A DNA stretch of 64,000 nucleotides from Pseudoalteromonas denitrificans DSM 6059 (GTDB lineage: Bacteria > Pseudomonadota > Gammaproteobacteria > Enterobacterales > Alteromonadaceae). The DNA lies in contig NZ_FOLO01000026.1 of assembly GCF_900112265.1 (NCBI RefSeq), positions 1-64,000 of the forward strand, given 5' to 3'. A program made the translations under genes and the position numbers. The notes beneath the pieces were generated by a model, which ran no database searches, had not been told where the DNA came from, and saw only the letters and a program-made list of their open reading frames with translations. Below, one piece after another: positions 55,005 to 63,928 of the stretch. How positions within the stretch are numbered: the stretch's first letter is position 1; each line of letters opens with the position of its first letter.

Positions 55005-56852
55005 ATGAAGTTAACAAAAACGCATCCATTGTCAGCTAGCCTTTTTGCACTCTTTATGAGCGGTTGGCTTGCTGGGTGTAATAGTGATAGTAGTAGAACA
55101 ACCGAAGAAGTGACGGCACCAACAACAGTGAAAAACAATGATTTATTGACAGTTTTCCCTCTGTATACACAAGTATTTAACATTCCCATACGTGGTACTT
55201 TGGGTACTTCAAAAGAAGCTATGCTTCACGCAGCTAATGTGATGGCACAATACCTAGATAATGATGAAAATGGCATAGCTGACAACCAAGCTGTAGTTGA
55301 TAAAATGCTAGCTCAAGGTGCAACATTGTTAATGGCAAGCAATAGTGCAGCATTCGAGTCAGCTACAAAAAACCTCAAACCAAACGATGCATATCAAGAT
55401 TTATTAGTTGATGAAATTAAGCCAGATGGTGCTGGATCTGGGGAGTTTGATGCAACATTAGAAGAAGTTTTACATTTAATTACCCACGTCGGCTATGCTG
55501 GTGTTTACCCTGAGATATTTGGTGAAAAATCCAACTCAGCTATAGCTGATGCCATGGATATAGCCCGTGGTGGACAATTTGAAAGTATGCCAGACAATTA
55601 CCCTGAAAACGCCTGGTATAGCTACAAAGACAAAAGTTGCGATTATAGCTGCATGATAACTGAATATACTTATTGGTCGTTGACATCGATTCTTGGGGCA
55701 CAAAATTTCACTGGTCGATTAGAAGAGATTAGTCATGAATGGACACTTAATACAAAAGAAAAAGTTGAAATGAAAGATCCAAGTGTTTATAGCATTTTAA
55801 CTAATCCATCTTATGCACTTGCACGTGTTTTACCCAATGGAAAATATCATGCAACTAAATTTATGATTAATGGAGGCACTGGTACTAACACAGGAGGAAG
55901 CGACAGTGACCATGAAATATTGCAATCAGCCAGTGCGGCTAATACAGGTTATAAAATTGCCTATGGAGATACCTCAAAAATATGGATGATGAACCCAGAT
56001 GGCACACAAGTGACCCAACTTGCCGATGGCGGACCAGTTTCAGGTTATGTTTCATGGGGCCCAGAGGCTAAATATGTCTATTTTTCGAGTGCTAAAGGTC
56101 CAGCACACAGTGCATGGGAAGCTTTTAGAGTCAATATTGAAACCAAAGAATTAGAGCAATTGTCTTTATTTGGTGAAGATGTACGCTCTCTTGCTGTATC
56201 TCCTGATGGTCGCTATCTCGCGATTTCAATAATGAATGGTAATTCAAATTTAGGCGATAACAATGATAACTTAACGCAATTTCACACCGATATATACATA
56301 ATAGATATGTCATCCGCTGAAGATATTTGGTCACAAGGAAATCAAATAACAAAATCAGATATGACTGTCTTAGTCAGCTCACCTGCACAAGAGCAATTTT
56401 GGTATGAAGAACTAAACTGGAACCCTAAAATTTCATCCGATGATGGTTTACCTGTTTTGGCGTATAGCAAAACTTGGCGATATGATGAAGACGATATTTC
56501 CTATACCCATGTGTACACTATTAAAGCAAGCGGTATTGATAATAAACTCATTGCTGAAAATAAAGATCAACCTATTTTCGATTTTGAAGGTCAACGTCTC
56601 ACTTTTCTTGATTTATCTTATTTTGATTTTTCAGAAAAAACAGTACGCCAATTATATGTTTCAGGCATAACACATGAAGTATCAGCGCCTGCGATCTCAC
56701 CTGATGGTCACTTTATGATATTTGAAGTCGGTGATGAAAATCGAAAGTCAGGCATGGCGAGAGTAAGTGAAGAAACAAATAATGAAGGGGTTATTATCGG
56801 TGAACTCACAGTATATGAGCCACGCTGGTCACCAGTGCCAGTCAATCTATAA
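55005..56852 (+). CDS. Lipoprotein with EExLH domain fused to a PD40 beta-propeller
   Basis: 615 aa from ATG 55005, chosen for GGAG 5 nt upstream and the lipobox WLAGC; ATG 54990 is less likely. The N-terminal domain (ATLLMASNSAA, LEEVLHLITHVGYAG, TEYTYWSLTSILGAQ, DPSVYSILTNPSYAL) is the same type as in the divergent lipoprotein at 53512. A TolB-type propeller follows from about residue 310 (KIWMMNPDGTQVTQL, SVSPDGRYLAIS-like, APAISPDGHFMIFE). Both proteins are probably envelope-facing partners under common control. Function unknown. Confidence 0.65.
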   Translation: MKLTKTHPLSASLFALFMSGWLAGCNSDSSRTTEEVTAPTTVKNNDLLTVFPLYTQVFNIPIRGTLGTSKEAMLHAANVMAQYLDNDENGIADNQAVVDKMLAQGATLLMASNSAAFESATKNLKPNDAYQDLLVDEIKPDGAGSGEFDATLEEVLHLITHVGYAGVYPEIFGEKSNSAIADAMDIARGGQFESMPDNYPENAWYSYKDKSCDYSCMITEYTYWSLTSILGAQNFTGRLEEISHEWTLNTKEKVEMKDPSVYSILTNPSYALARVLPNGKYHATKFMINGGTGTNTGGSDSDHEILQSASAANTGYKIAYGDTSKIWMMNPDGTQVTQLADGGPVSGYVSWGPEAKYVYFSSAKGPAHSAWEAFRVNIETKELEQLSLFGEDVRSLAVSPDGRYLAISIMNGNSNLGDNNDNLTQFHTDIYIIDMSSAEDIWSQGNQITKSDMTVLVSSPAQEQFWYEELNWNPKISSDDGLPVLAYSKTWRYDEDDISYTHVYTIKASGIDNKLIAENKDQPIFDFEGQRLTFLDLSYFDFSEKTVRQLYVSGITHEVSAPAISPDGHFMIFEVGDENRKSGMARVSEETNNEGVIIGELTVYEPRWSPVPVNL

Positions 56853-56902
56853 ATAACCTGGGTGTATGGCAAACACAAAATAACTCTTTCAAATTTCGTT
56901 AA

Positions 56903-56936
56903 AAAAACACCTCCTCATATTAGGTGAGGTGTTTTT
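56903..56936. terminator. Bidirectional terminator between convergent genes
   Basis: AAAAACACCTC (56903-56913) pairs with GAGGTGTTTTT (56926-56936). A- and T-rich flanks on both sides suit termination in both directions. Confidence 0.75.
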
Positions 56937-56950
56937 AAACAATTAAAACG

Positions 56951-58297
56951 CTAAGGTAATGATACTGTTACAGATGCTTGGGCTGGAACAAACCGACGAA
57001 CTGAAATGCTTGATAATGCATCAAGCGTTTGCCAAATAACCATAAACTCTCCATTATCCAATGTACTTATCGCTGGAAACATATGTAAACCAACCGTTGA
57101 GTTAACATTAAATTCCTCATCAATAATTGAACCATTTTCATTATAAGATTTAGCAGAAACACCAAAAGTATCCGACACTTCAAAATAACTACTCCAGCTA
57201 ATAACAAAATTTCCATTATTAAGTGTACTGATCACACACGCCATTGGAGAGCTAAGTGAACGTGTATTAACTAAAAATGCATCTCCATTAACTGAACCAT
57301 TTGCTTTGAAACTTTGAGCAAAAACTTTAGACTCACTCCAATCCTCTTTATCCATTAACCAAGCAATAACAACCCCCCCATTATTTAAACTGCTAATAAC
57401 AGGTGCCCTTGGTAACCACTGCGCGTTTGCCGATGCCACTTTAAAAACTGAACCATCAAGTGAACCATCAGTTTGATAACGTTGAGTATAAATACTATTG
57501 TTTTCACTCCACGCAAGTGCAAAACCACCATTATTTAAACCTATCGCTGTGGGAATTCCTTGACTGCCTCCTGTTGCTGAACTGATTTGAAACTCTGTAC
57601 CATAAGCTAAGCCATCAGCTTTATAACGTTGGGCGAAAAGGCTATCATTATTTTCTGTATGGCTATACCAAGTAATAATCAAATCACCATTATTTAAACT
57701 TATAACAGAAGCGCTTCCTTGGTAACCTTCGGTGCTTGTATTTACCTGAAATTCATTTCCATCTGCTGTACCATCACTTTTATAGCGCTGAGCAAAAACG
57801 TCAGACTCATCAGTGCTTCGACGATATTTTGACCATGTAATAATAAAACCTCCATTACTGAGACTTGTGACACTTGGTGACCACTGCTCATCTGCTGTGT
57901 CCGAATTTACAAGAAACTCAAGTCCTTCTTTTGTGCCATCGGCTTTATAGCGCTGGGCAAAAATATCATGGTCATTGCCACCATGTGGCATGCCAACCCA
58001 AACAATAATATAACCACCATTCTTCAAACTGCTAACAACCCCTTCCTTTTGATGCATAGAAATTGAAGAATTAACTTGAAACTCAGGTCCTATCGGGATA
58101 GCCGCTTGAATAAAAACAGGGGCGCCCAGTAAAACCAGACTGACTAAGCTTTTCAGCTTTAACTTGCTCCAACAAACAAAACTTTCATTCAGCCTATTGA
58201 GAAAAAACCGAAGTTGAAACATATAATTACAAACAGATATAAATTTTTGAGATAATTTATTTGATAACAGGTTACTAAATAACATATAGGTTTCCAT
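56951..58297 (-). CDS. Secreted repeat protein with about seven propeller-like 50-residue repeats
   Basis: 448 aa from ATG 58297. A hydrophobic segment LKSLVSLVLLGAPVFIQAAI at about residue 50 looks like a signal peptide, so the real start may be later (for example ATG 58221). The mature part consists of repeats of the form NGGFxIxWSxxxxxDxxxxAQRYKxDGxxxGxEFxVN, typical of RTX-adhesin-associated beta-propeller regions, but no RTX tail or adhesin domain is present. Surface or secreted protein of unknown function. Confidence 0.7.
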   Translation of the reverse strand: METYMLFSNLLSNKLSQKFISVCNYMFQLRFFLNRLNESFVCWSKLKLKSLVSLVLLGAPVFIQAAIPIGPEFQVNSSISMHQKEGVVSSLKNGGYIIVWVGMPHGGNDHDIFAQRYKADGTKEGLEFLVNSDTADEQWSPSVTSLSNGGFIITWSKYRRSTDESDVFAQRYKSDGTADGNEFQVNTSTEGYQGSASVISLNNGDLIITWYSHTENNDSLFAQRYKADGLAYGTEFQISSATGGSQGIPTAIGLNNGGFALAWSENNSIYTQRYQTDGSLDGSVFKVASANAQWLPRAPVISSLNNGGVVIAWLMDKEDWSESKVFAQSFKANGSVNGDAFLVNTRSLSSPMACVISTLNNGNFVISWSSYFEVSDTFGVSAKSYNENGSIIDEEFNVNSTVGLHMFPAISTLDNGEFMVIWQTLDALSSISVRRFVPAQASVTVSLP

Positions 58298-58495
58298 CCA
58301 TTTTGCTAATTAATATTAATCTAACTGCTTCTTTTAAAATAGATTATGAATACGGATTAAAGTGGCGATGCCACAACATTTCATCCGTTGCAAATGATTG
58401 CCGTTTTCATTTAGCAACAATAGTGCCTGTTATTTTGGTTGAAATATAAACGACTGATGAATGTGTTAAATTATTTTAAATAACATGTATTGAAT
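58298..58495. other. Intergenic DNA, no recognised feature
   Basis: AT-rich stretch upstream of the secreted repeat protein. The small frame at 58496 and a terminator follow. Confidence 0.4.
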
Positions 58496-58603
58496 ATGTA
58501 TACCGAAGATATATACGGCAAAAATATGCCGCATAAAACTAAACGCATAAAAAGAGGCAAAGTACTGCCTTTGAAAAAAGGGCTAGCCAAAATTTTAAAA
58601 TAA
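58496..58603 (+). CDS. Possible 35-aa basic small protein
   Basis: ATG TAT ... TAA open frame: MYTEDIYGKNMPHKTKR then IKRGKVLPLKKGLAKILK. Strongly basic C-terminal half. The stop codon abuts a perfect terminator (58602-58640), as for a short transcribed gene. No ribosome site is visible and the frame is short, so it could be chance. Confidence 0.35.
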   Translation: MYTEDIYGKNMPHKTKRIKRGKVLPLKKGLAKILK

Positions 58604-58640
58604 AAAAGCGACTCTATTTTTAAATGAGAGTCGCTTTTTT
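58602..58640. terminator. Strong bidirectional terminator
   Basis: AAAAAAGCGACTCT (58602-58615) pairs perfectly with AGAGTCGCTTTTTT (58627-58640), loop 11 nt, A/T tracts on both sides. It would end the MMPL operon on the minus strand and the small frame on the plus strand. Confidence 0.9.
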
Positions 58641-58674
58641 ATATGCTAACTTCTATGTCTATTTGATTATAAAA

Positions 58675-59877
58675 TTAAAAATACCACTCAAAAGATAACT
58701 GAACATGATCATCATTTCTAATTGCATACGTTTGTTCTATTAAGTCTGAGCTTTGAAATAGTCTCACATCAATGCTTGCCTTAAAGCTATCACCTAATCG
58801 ACGATTTGCTTCAATGATAAAACTCGTTGCACTGTGATCTAAGTCGGTGCTAAAACCCATTAAAAATTCACTGCTTTGCATATCATTAAATGCAATGCGG
58901 CTACCAAAAAACACATCATTTTGAAAACCGGCACCAGGATCAATTAAGTCACCTTCTCCGCGAGAGTCCCAGCTATATTCCATTAATAAACCTAAGTCAG
59001 CAATGGTATCAAATACACCAACAAAACTATATTCAAATCCTGCTTGAATTGCCCAAAAATTGCCATCATTGGTATTTCGATAAATAGACTCAAACTTATA
59101 TAGCCAGTCATCAATTGTTGCCTGCACATCAAGGCCAAGTTGATCCATTTGATTATAATATTGTTTTAAAACAAACTTATCACCGTCTTGATCTGGAGTT
59201 AATATTGGCTCCCTATTCGTACCATGAAACCAGTTAGCCCCTAAATCAAAATCACCAATAGAGTGGCTCCAACGCATTGCAAAATCTAAGTGCTGTTCTT
59301 TTGCACTAGACTCATAACTTACATTATTTTCATCTACTACAATCGGCGCTCTGAGTCTGCCATTTTCACCTGCAAAAGTTCGCTCTCTAAAGCCTGGTAA
59401 TAAATATAAATCTACTATGCCCCAATCTTTAACTAATGATAGATTAAGCATTAGTTGCCCTAATTTATCTTCGCCGTCCGTATCTTCTACACCATCGGTT
59501 TGATTAATCACATCAACTAAATGTTGAAATTCAGTTACACCCCAAAACTCTTTTCGAATGCCCGTTCTAAGTTCCCAATCCTCCCCTGCATGTATATAAG
59601 AAAGCTCTCTGATATCGCCATGGGTTCTTTCATCATCTTGAGAGTCAATACGATAAAAAGGCTTAAAGATAACGGTATCATTACCGTCATTCCAACCCCA
59701 ATATAACTCAGGCTCTGCCAAAATAGACGTTTGAGAGTGACGCAATTGCTCTGTATATAATGCTGAATCAAAAAAATATCTTTGCTCTACAGCAAGCTTT
59801 CCTGACACTTCAAATTCAGCAGAAGTAGCACCAAAGGATAGCAGCAAAATCATTGCTGCTAAATTTTTCAGTAACAT
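58675..59877 (-). CDS. Outer-membrane beta-barrel protein of an MMPL/LolA-like operon
   Basis: 400 aa with signal peptide (MLLKNLAAMILLLSFGATSAE). Regular alternating beta-strands with GWNDGNDTVIFKPFYR and a C-terminal HVQLSFEWYF aromatic end indicate an outer-membrane barrel, similar to DUF1302-type partners of RND exporters. Third gene of the TetR-regulated operon. Gap to the LolA-like gene is 1 bp. It could be the outer-membrane endpoint of a lipid or drug export route. Confidence 0.75.
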   Translation of the reverse strand: MLLKNLAAMILLLSFGATSAEFEVSGKLAVEQRYFFDSALYTEQLRHSQTSILAEPELYWGWNDGNDTVIFKPFYRIDSQDDERTHGDIRELSYIHAGEDWELRTGIRKEFWGVTEFQHLVDVINQTDGVEDTDGEDKLGQLMLNLSLVKDWGIVDLYLLPGFRERTFAGENGRLRAPIVVDENNVSYESSAKEQHLDFAMRWSHSIGDFDLGANWFHGTNREPILTPDQDGDKFVLKQYYNQMDQLGLDVQATIDDWLYKFESIYRNTNDGNFWAIQAGFEYSFVGVFDTIADLGLLMEYSWDSRGEGDLIDPGAGFQNDVFFGSRIAFNDMQSSEFLMGFSTDLDHSATSFIIEANRRLGDSFKASIDVRLFQSSDLIEQTYAIRNDDHVQLSFEWYF

Positions 59878-59878
59878 A

Positions 59879-60676
59879 TTATCTCACTCGTTTTAATGAA
59901 TTACGATTAAAGTCACCCGCTTTCAAGCCTGTTTTAAAAGCATAGTTATTCCATTTTAGTTCTGTACTTTTACCATTTTGATGATTAAGCATATTTTGGC
60001 TATTAGCACGCCAGTATTTACCTAAATATTGTTTATAATCCACATAAGTAAGGGTTTTTAATAAAGCACTTTTTCTATCGTAAAACTCAATTTTTTGCAC
60101 GCGATATTCATTTTTATCAAGCCATACAATACGTTTAGTATATCCAGAGTTTTCATCTACAGGATATTGCTCTACCTTAAAAGACTCAAGATTATTGACC
60201 TTTTCATCGCCTAAATATTTGTATGAGTACTTTTTAATTTCAAATGAACTTAAGTCTTCAAAAGCAAATTCCGACCCCATAAATGGGCCTGATTTATTTC
60301 GTGAAGAAATACGTTTAACGCGTTTAAGCGCAGGTAAATATAGCCATTGATCATCTGCATCAACCGGATGTGAAAAACTCAAAAATGCAGTGCCTTTAAC
60401 ATCTTTTGGTTTATTAAAAATGGTTAAACTTTTATCACCGTCATCATCAATTTCAAGAGACTTAATTTTTATTTCACGAATGCTCTCCTGTCCTTGCTTA
60501 TTGCGTAGAAGCATTAGCATATCGGCAGTACTATCAACCCAACCTAAATCTCTTTGTTTTGCTTCTTTTGATATTTCCAAACCTTGTTGTTCAGGTGTTA
60601 ACGCAAAAGACATATTCGACATCAAAGCTAACGCAACCGCCGACAAAGTACTTATTAACATTTTTTTCTTTAACAT
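59879..60676 (-). CDS. LolA-like outer-membrane lipoprotein-sorting protein
   Basis: 265 aa from ATG 60676 (GGAG 6 nt upstream), signal peptide MLKKKMLISTLSAVALALMSNMSFA. The half-barrel fold shows TLTIF-like LTIFNKPKDVKGTAFLSFSHP, QWLYLPALKRVKRIS, and GSEFAFEDLSSFE, matching the MMPL-associated LolA-like family that shuttles hydrophobic molecules through the periplasm. Middle gene of the operon between the MMPL exporter and an outer-membrane barrel. Confidence 0.85.
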   Translation of the reverse strand: MLKKKMLISTLSAVALALMSNMSFALTPEQQGLEISKEAKQRDLGWVDSTADMLMLLRNKQGQESIREIKIKSLEIDDDGDKSLTIFNKPKDVKGTAFLSFSHPVDADDQWLYLPALKRVKRISSRNKSGPFMGSEFAFEDLSSFEIKKYSYKYLGDEKVNNLESFKVEQYPVDENSGYTKRIVWLDKNEYRVQKIEFYDRKSALLKTLTYVDYKQYLGKYWRANSQNMLNHQNGKSTELKWNNYAFKTGLKAGDFNRNSLKRVR

Positions 60677-60691
60677 TTCATTCTCCAATTC

Positions 60692-63046
60692 TTAATTTTG
60701 ACCAGCTGAAACCATATTAGCGTTATCATCTTCACCTGTTGTATTTTTACTCTTTGACTTTTTAGTCAGAGACTTGTCTATCGCCATCAATAATGGTGGT
60801 AAAAATAAGAAATCAACGACTAAGGCAATAAATATCGTCATGGCAGTTAGGAAGCCCATATCTGCATTCATTTTAAATGATGATTGTGCCAATACAGTAA
60901 ACCCTGCCACTAATACAAATGTTGTGACCCATAAGGCACGCCCTACATTACCAAACGCATAGTGCACGGCTTGTTTTGTATCTGCATTATTTTCTCTTTT
61001 TGCATGTAAATATTTACTTAAAAAGTGCACCGTATCATCAACAACAATGCCTAATGTCATGCCTATCACAACAGACAAACCTAACCCTACCTGACCTTCG
61101 TATAATCCCCATACACCAAAAGCGACAGCGGCAGGAACTAAGTTAGGCAATAAGCTTATGGCACCATAACGCCAGCTTTTTAATGCAAATCCTAATAAAA
61201 TTGAAATTAAGATCAGAGCAAAGGTAGTTCCTATTAACATGCTCACAATATTTCGTTGACCTATATGGGCAAACATTAAGCTTGGGCTTGCCAAATCAAC
61301 ACTGTATTGTGGTGCATTTTGTTTAAACCAGGCATTCATATCAGTTTCAACATCAATTAACTGACTACTGGTCATATTTTTAAAAGTCGCAACAATTCTT
61401 GAAGATGATTTATCTACATCTAATTGGTTATTTAAATCTAAGCCGTAAGGTAATGACATTTCATACAATAATAAATATTGTGCCGACATTTCTTGTGAGT
61501 CAGGTAATTTATACCAACTTGGGTCATCACCATGCATGTTTTTATTTAGACGTTTTAACGTATCCGTGATTGTATTTACATGATCTGTTTCAGGGCGCGA
61601 ACGTAACCAATCACTAAAGTCTGATACTGTATTTAAATATTTTGGATTATTAATCCCACTTGGAATTCCTGTTTTTACTGAAATTTCAACAACCATCATG
61701 CCCGATAAATTATCTTGCATAAAATCAGTGGCAACACGATATGGTACTCTTTCATCAAAATATTTTACAAAGTCATCATTCAATTCATTGTTAGGAATAA
61801 AAGCCGCAGCTGCAATAATTAAAATACTGGTGACAGGCAGCAATAGTTTGCGCTTATTTATTACAAAGTTAGCAAGTTTAGTCATGCTATCTTTGCTTCC
61901 CTCTTTTTGAACTCTTACTTTTATAGGTAATACTGTAAGCAAAGCAGGAAAAATTGTTACTGCAAACACAAAAGCAAGCATCACACCTATCGCAACTAAG
62001 TTTCCTAAGTCCCTAAAAGGAGGGGAGTCAGAAAAGTTCATGCTTAAAAAGCCAACAGCCGTTGTTATACTGGTTAAAAATATAGGTTGTAGATTTAACT
62101 TAATACTCTTTGCAATGGCCGTTTTTTTATCCGCACCGTGGCGCATTTCATAAAACATAGAAGTTAAAATGTGAATACAATCGGCCACAGCTAAAGTCAT
62201 AATCATAGTGGGTGCCGATGATGAAGGCCCCGTTAAGAAAAAACCTAACCAGCCTGCAAGCCCCATAGTCGTGGCTATGCTCATAATAATTACTAACACA
62301 GTAGCAACAGTACCTGTAATCGTTCTAAGCAATAAACCTATGGTTACGATCACAACTAAGAACATGAGTGGTATCAAAGTTGAGCCATCACTCATTGATG
62401 CTTCACCAAACGAGGTGTTCATCATCACCATGCCCGACAAATAAATTTCAGTATCAGGGTTTTCATCAATAAATTTTTGTTTAATAGCACGTACACTCGT
62501 TGCAACTTCTGGCACTTCTACAATTGGGTCTATACCAGGTAATTGCACTGTCACATTCACAACTGAAACATGGCCCGAATTTGAAATGATTTTATTCACC
62601 AATAAAGGTTCATTAATCGCTATTTGTTTAATTTTATCTAAATCTGATTGCGTTAAATTTTTGGTTTTCATAACCAAATCTTCAACTATCATGTCGTCTT
62701 CTTCGGCATAGGTATATTGGAAATTAGTAATAGAGTCTACGCGTGTAGAATAAGGTACTTGCCAACTTTGTTTGGTCAAAGATTTTAATGCTGCTAAGTG
62801 CTCAGCCGTAAAAACATTGCCATCTTTTGGCACAACAACAAAAGAGACATTATCACTTTTATTATAAACTTTTTGCATAGACTCAAATGCAGTGAGTTGC
62901 GGGTTTTCTTCACTGAAAAATACCCTGTAATCATTTTTAAAAACCAGTTTTTGGGCCCCAGATGCGGCCACAAAAGCAAACGCAATACATACTAGTATTA
63001 CCCATATAGGATGTTTGCCCACAAACCCATAAAGTTTATCTCTCAT
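60692..63046 (-). CDS. MMPL/RND-family exporter
   Basis: 784 aa. Twelve predicted helices in the RND/MMPL plan: TM1 near residue 14, periplasmic loop with FKNDYRVFFSEENPQL, TM2-6 near 225-375 (TMIMTLAVADCIHI with Asp, typical of the proton relay), TM7 near 400, TM8-12 near 625-760 (GIVVDDTVHFLSKYLHA). GGGGGA lies 4 nt before the ATG. Exports lipid-like or toxic hydrophobic molecules, energised by protons. Regulated by the TetR gene upstream, with an operator at 63061. Confidence 0.88.
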   Translation of the reverse strand: MRDKLYGFVGKHPIWVILVCIAFAFVAASGAQKLVFKNDYRVFFSEENPQLTAFESMQKVYNKSDNVSFVVVPKDGNVFTAEHLAALKSLTKQSWQVPYSTRVDSITNFQYTYAEEDDMIVEDLVMKTKNLTQSDLDKIKQIAINEPLLVNKIISNSGHVSVVNVTVQLPGIDPIVEVPEVATSVRAIKQKFIDENPDTEIYLSGMVMMNTSFGEASMSDGSTLIPLMFLVVIVTIGLLLRTITGTVATVLVIIMSIATTMGLAGWLGFFLTGPSSSAPTMIMTLAVADCIHILTSMFYEMRHGADKKTAIAKSIKLNLQPIFLTSITTAVGFLSMNFSDSPPFRDLGNLVAIGVMLAFVFAVTIFPALLTVLPIKVRVQKEGSKDSMTKLANFVINKRKLLLPVTSILIIAAAAFIPNNELNDDFVKYFDERVPYRVATDFMQDNLSGMMVVEISVKTGIPSGINNPKYLNTVSDFSDWLRSRPETDHVNTITDTLKRLNKNMHGDDPSWYKLPDSQEMSAQYLLLYEMSLPYGLDLNNQLDVDKSSSRIVATFKNMTSSQLIDVETDMNAWFKQNAPQYSVDLASPSLMFAHIGQRNIVSMLIGTTFALILISILLGFALKSWRYGAISLLPNLVPAAVAFGVWGLYEGQVGLGLSVVIGMTLGIVVDDTVHFLSKYLHAKRENNADTKQAVHYAFGNVGRALWVTTFVLVAGFTVLAQSSFKMNADMGFLTAMTIFIALVVDFLFLPPLLMAIDKSLTKKSKSKNTTGEDDNANMVSAGQN

Positions 63047-63060
63047 TACTTCCCCCGTTA

Positions 63061-63073
63061 TGACGAATCGTCA
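63061..63073. promoter_or_regulatory. TetR operator in the MMPL operon promoter
   Basis: TGACGAATCGTCA, a perfect palindrome around a central base, 15 bp before the MMPL start. It matches the site in the tetR promoter (63916-63928). Confidence 0.6.
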
Positions 63074-63084
63074 CTTTACATTTT

Positions 63085-63119
63085 AAAAAATACGGCTTTG
63101 CTTTATAACAAAACCGTAT
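63085..63119 (-). terminator. Rho-independent terminator after tetR
   Basis: ATACGGCTTTG (63090-63100) pairs with CAAAACCGTAT (63109-63119) with one mismatch. On the minus strand a T tract follows. It separates tetR from the MMPL operon. Confidence 0.6.
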
Positions 63120-63139
63120 ATTCTGTACATAGTTATAGA

Positions 63140-63892
63140 CTAAAAATTTAAATCTCGACCTTTTTCATGCATTAATAATAGCTCTTTTGGAAAAACCTGC
63201 TCTAGGGCTTTCTTAAGTGCTGATGCATAATCTTTTTCATGTGTTAAAGGCTGCCATTTCATGCCATCAAACAATAAATTATTTTGATTAAACAACTCTC
63301 TTTCAACAATTAATGCCGTTCTGCCACTGCATTGTTCAACTTCGCCTGATAGCAAAATAATTGTGCCATAGGCCATAGACCAGTTCGCAAAACATAATTG
63401 CTGAATATCCATATGTTCAGGTATATTTAAGCTTTTATCAGTTAAAGCACCTTCAACTATGCCATGTATGGCACCTAACAATTTAAATTCGAGCTGCTCT
63501 TGTTCCTGAAGTCTTTTTTCACTTGATTTGCCAGACACATTGGGGCTTTTAGCGCATACAACAGTTTGAAATAATGCGGGATGTAAAATAGCGTATATAA
63601 GATAAGAAAAATTAAGTAAAAGCATACGCTCTCTAGTACAACCCTGAAATTGAGAAGCACGCCAAAATAAATCGGAAAGAATAGACACTGCATAATTACT
63701 AATCGCTAATAATAAGTCTTCTTTGCCATCAAAATGTTTATATACTGTACCTTTAGAATAAGACACTTTGCCAACAACTTTATCCATCGTCAGGTGCTCA
63801 ACACCCTGCTCTTGTATTAAAACAACAGCGGCATTAATAATATCTTGCTCTCTGGCTTGTAAAGCCTGTTCATCTAAAATTCTTGGGGTCAT
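63140..63892 (-). CDS. TetR-family transcriptional regulator
   Basis: 250 aa. N-terminal TetR HTH: DIINAAVVLIQEQGVEHLTMDKVVG, then VSYSKGTVYKHFDGKEDLLLAISNYA (residues about 15-65). The long C-terminal ligand domain includes LLNFSYLIYAILHPALFQTV and Cys residues. It precedes and probably represses the MMPL/LolA-like/barrel operon. Self-regulation is likely through operators at 63902-63928. Inducer unknown, likely a hydrophobic compound. Confidence 0.88.
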   Translation of the reverse strand: MTPRILDEQALQAREQDIINAAVVLIQEQGVEHLTMDKVVGKVSYSKGTVYKHFDGKEDLLLAISNYAVSILSDLFWRASQFQGCTRERMLLLNFSYLIYAILHPALFQTVVCAKSPNVSGKSSEKRLQEQEQLEFKLLGAIHGIVEGALTDKSLNIPEHMDIQQLCFANWSMAYGTIILLSGEVEQCSGRTALIVERELFNQNNLLFDGMKWQPLTHEKDYASALKKALEQVFPKELLLMHEKGRDLNF

Positions 63893-63901
63893 ACTTTAAA
63901 G

Positions 63902-63928
63902 TGACGATCTGTCGGTGACGTTTCGTCA
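63902..63928. promoter_or_regulatory. TetR operator(s) in the tetR promoter
   Basis: TGACGTTTCGTCA (63916-63928) has the arms TGACG/CGTCA of the MMPL-promoter site. A looser copy TGACGATCTGTCG lies at 63902-63914, 14 bp away. Confidence 0.55.
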
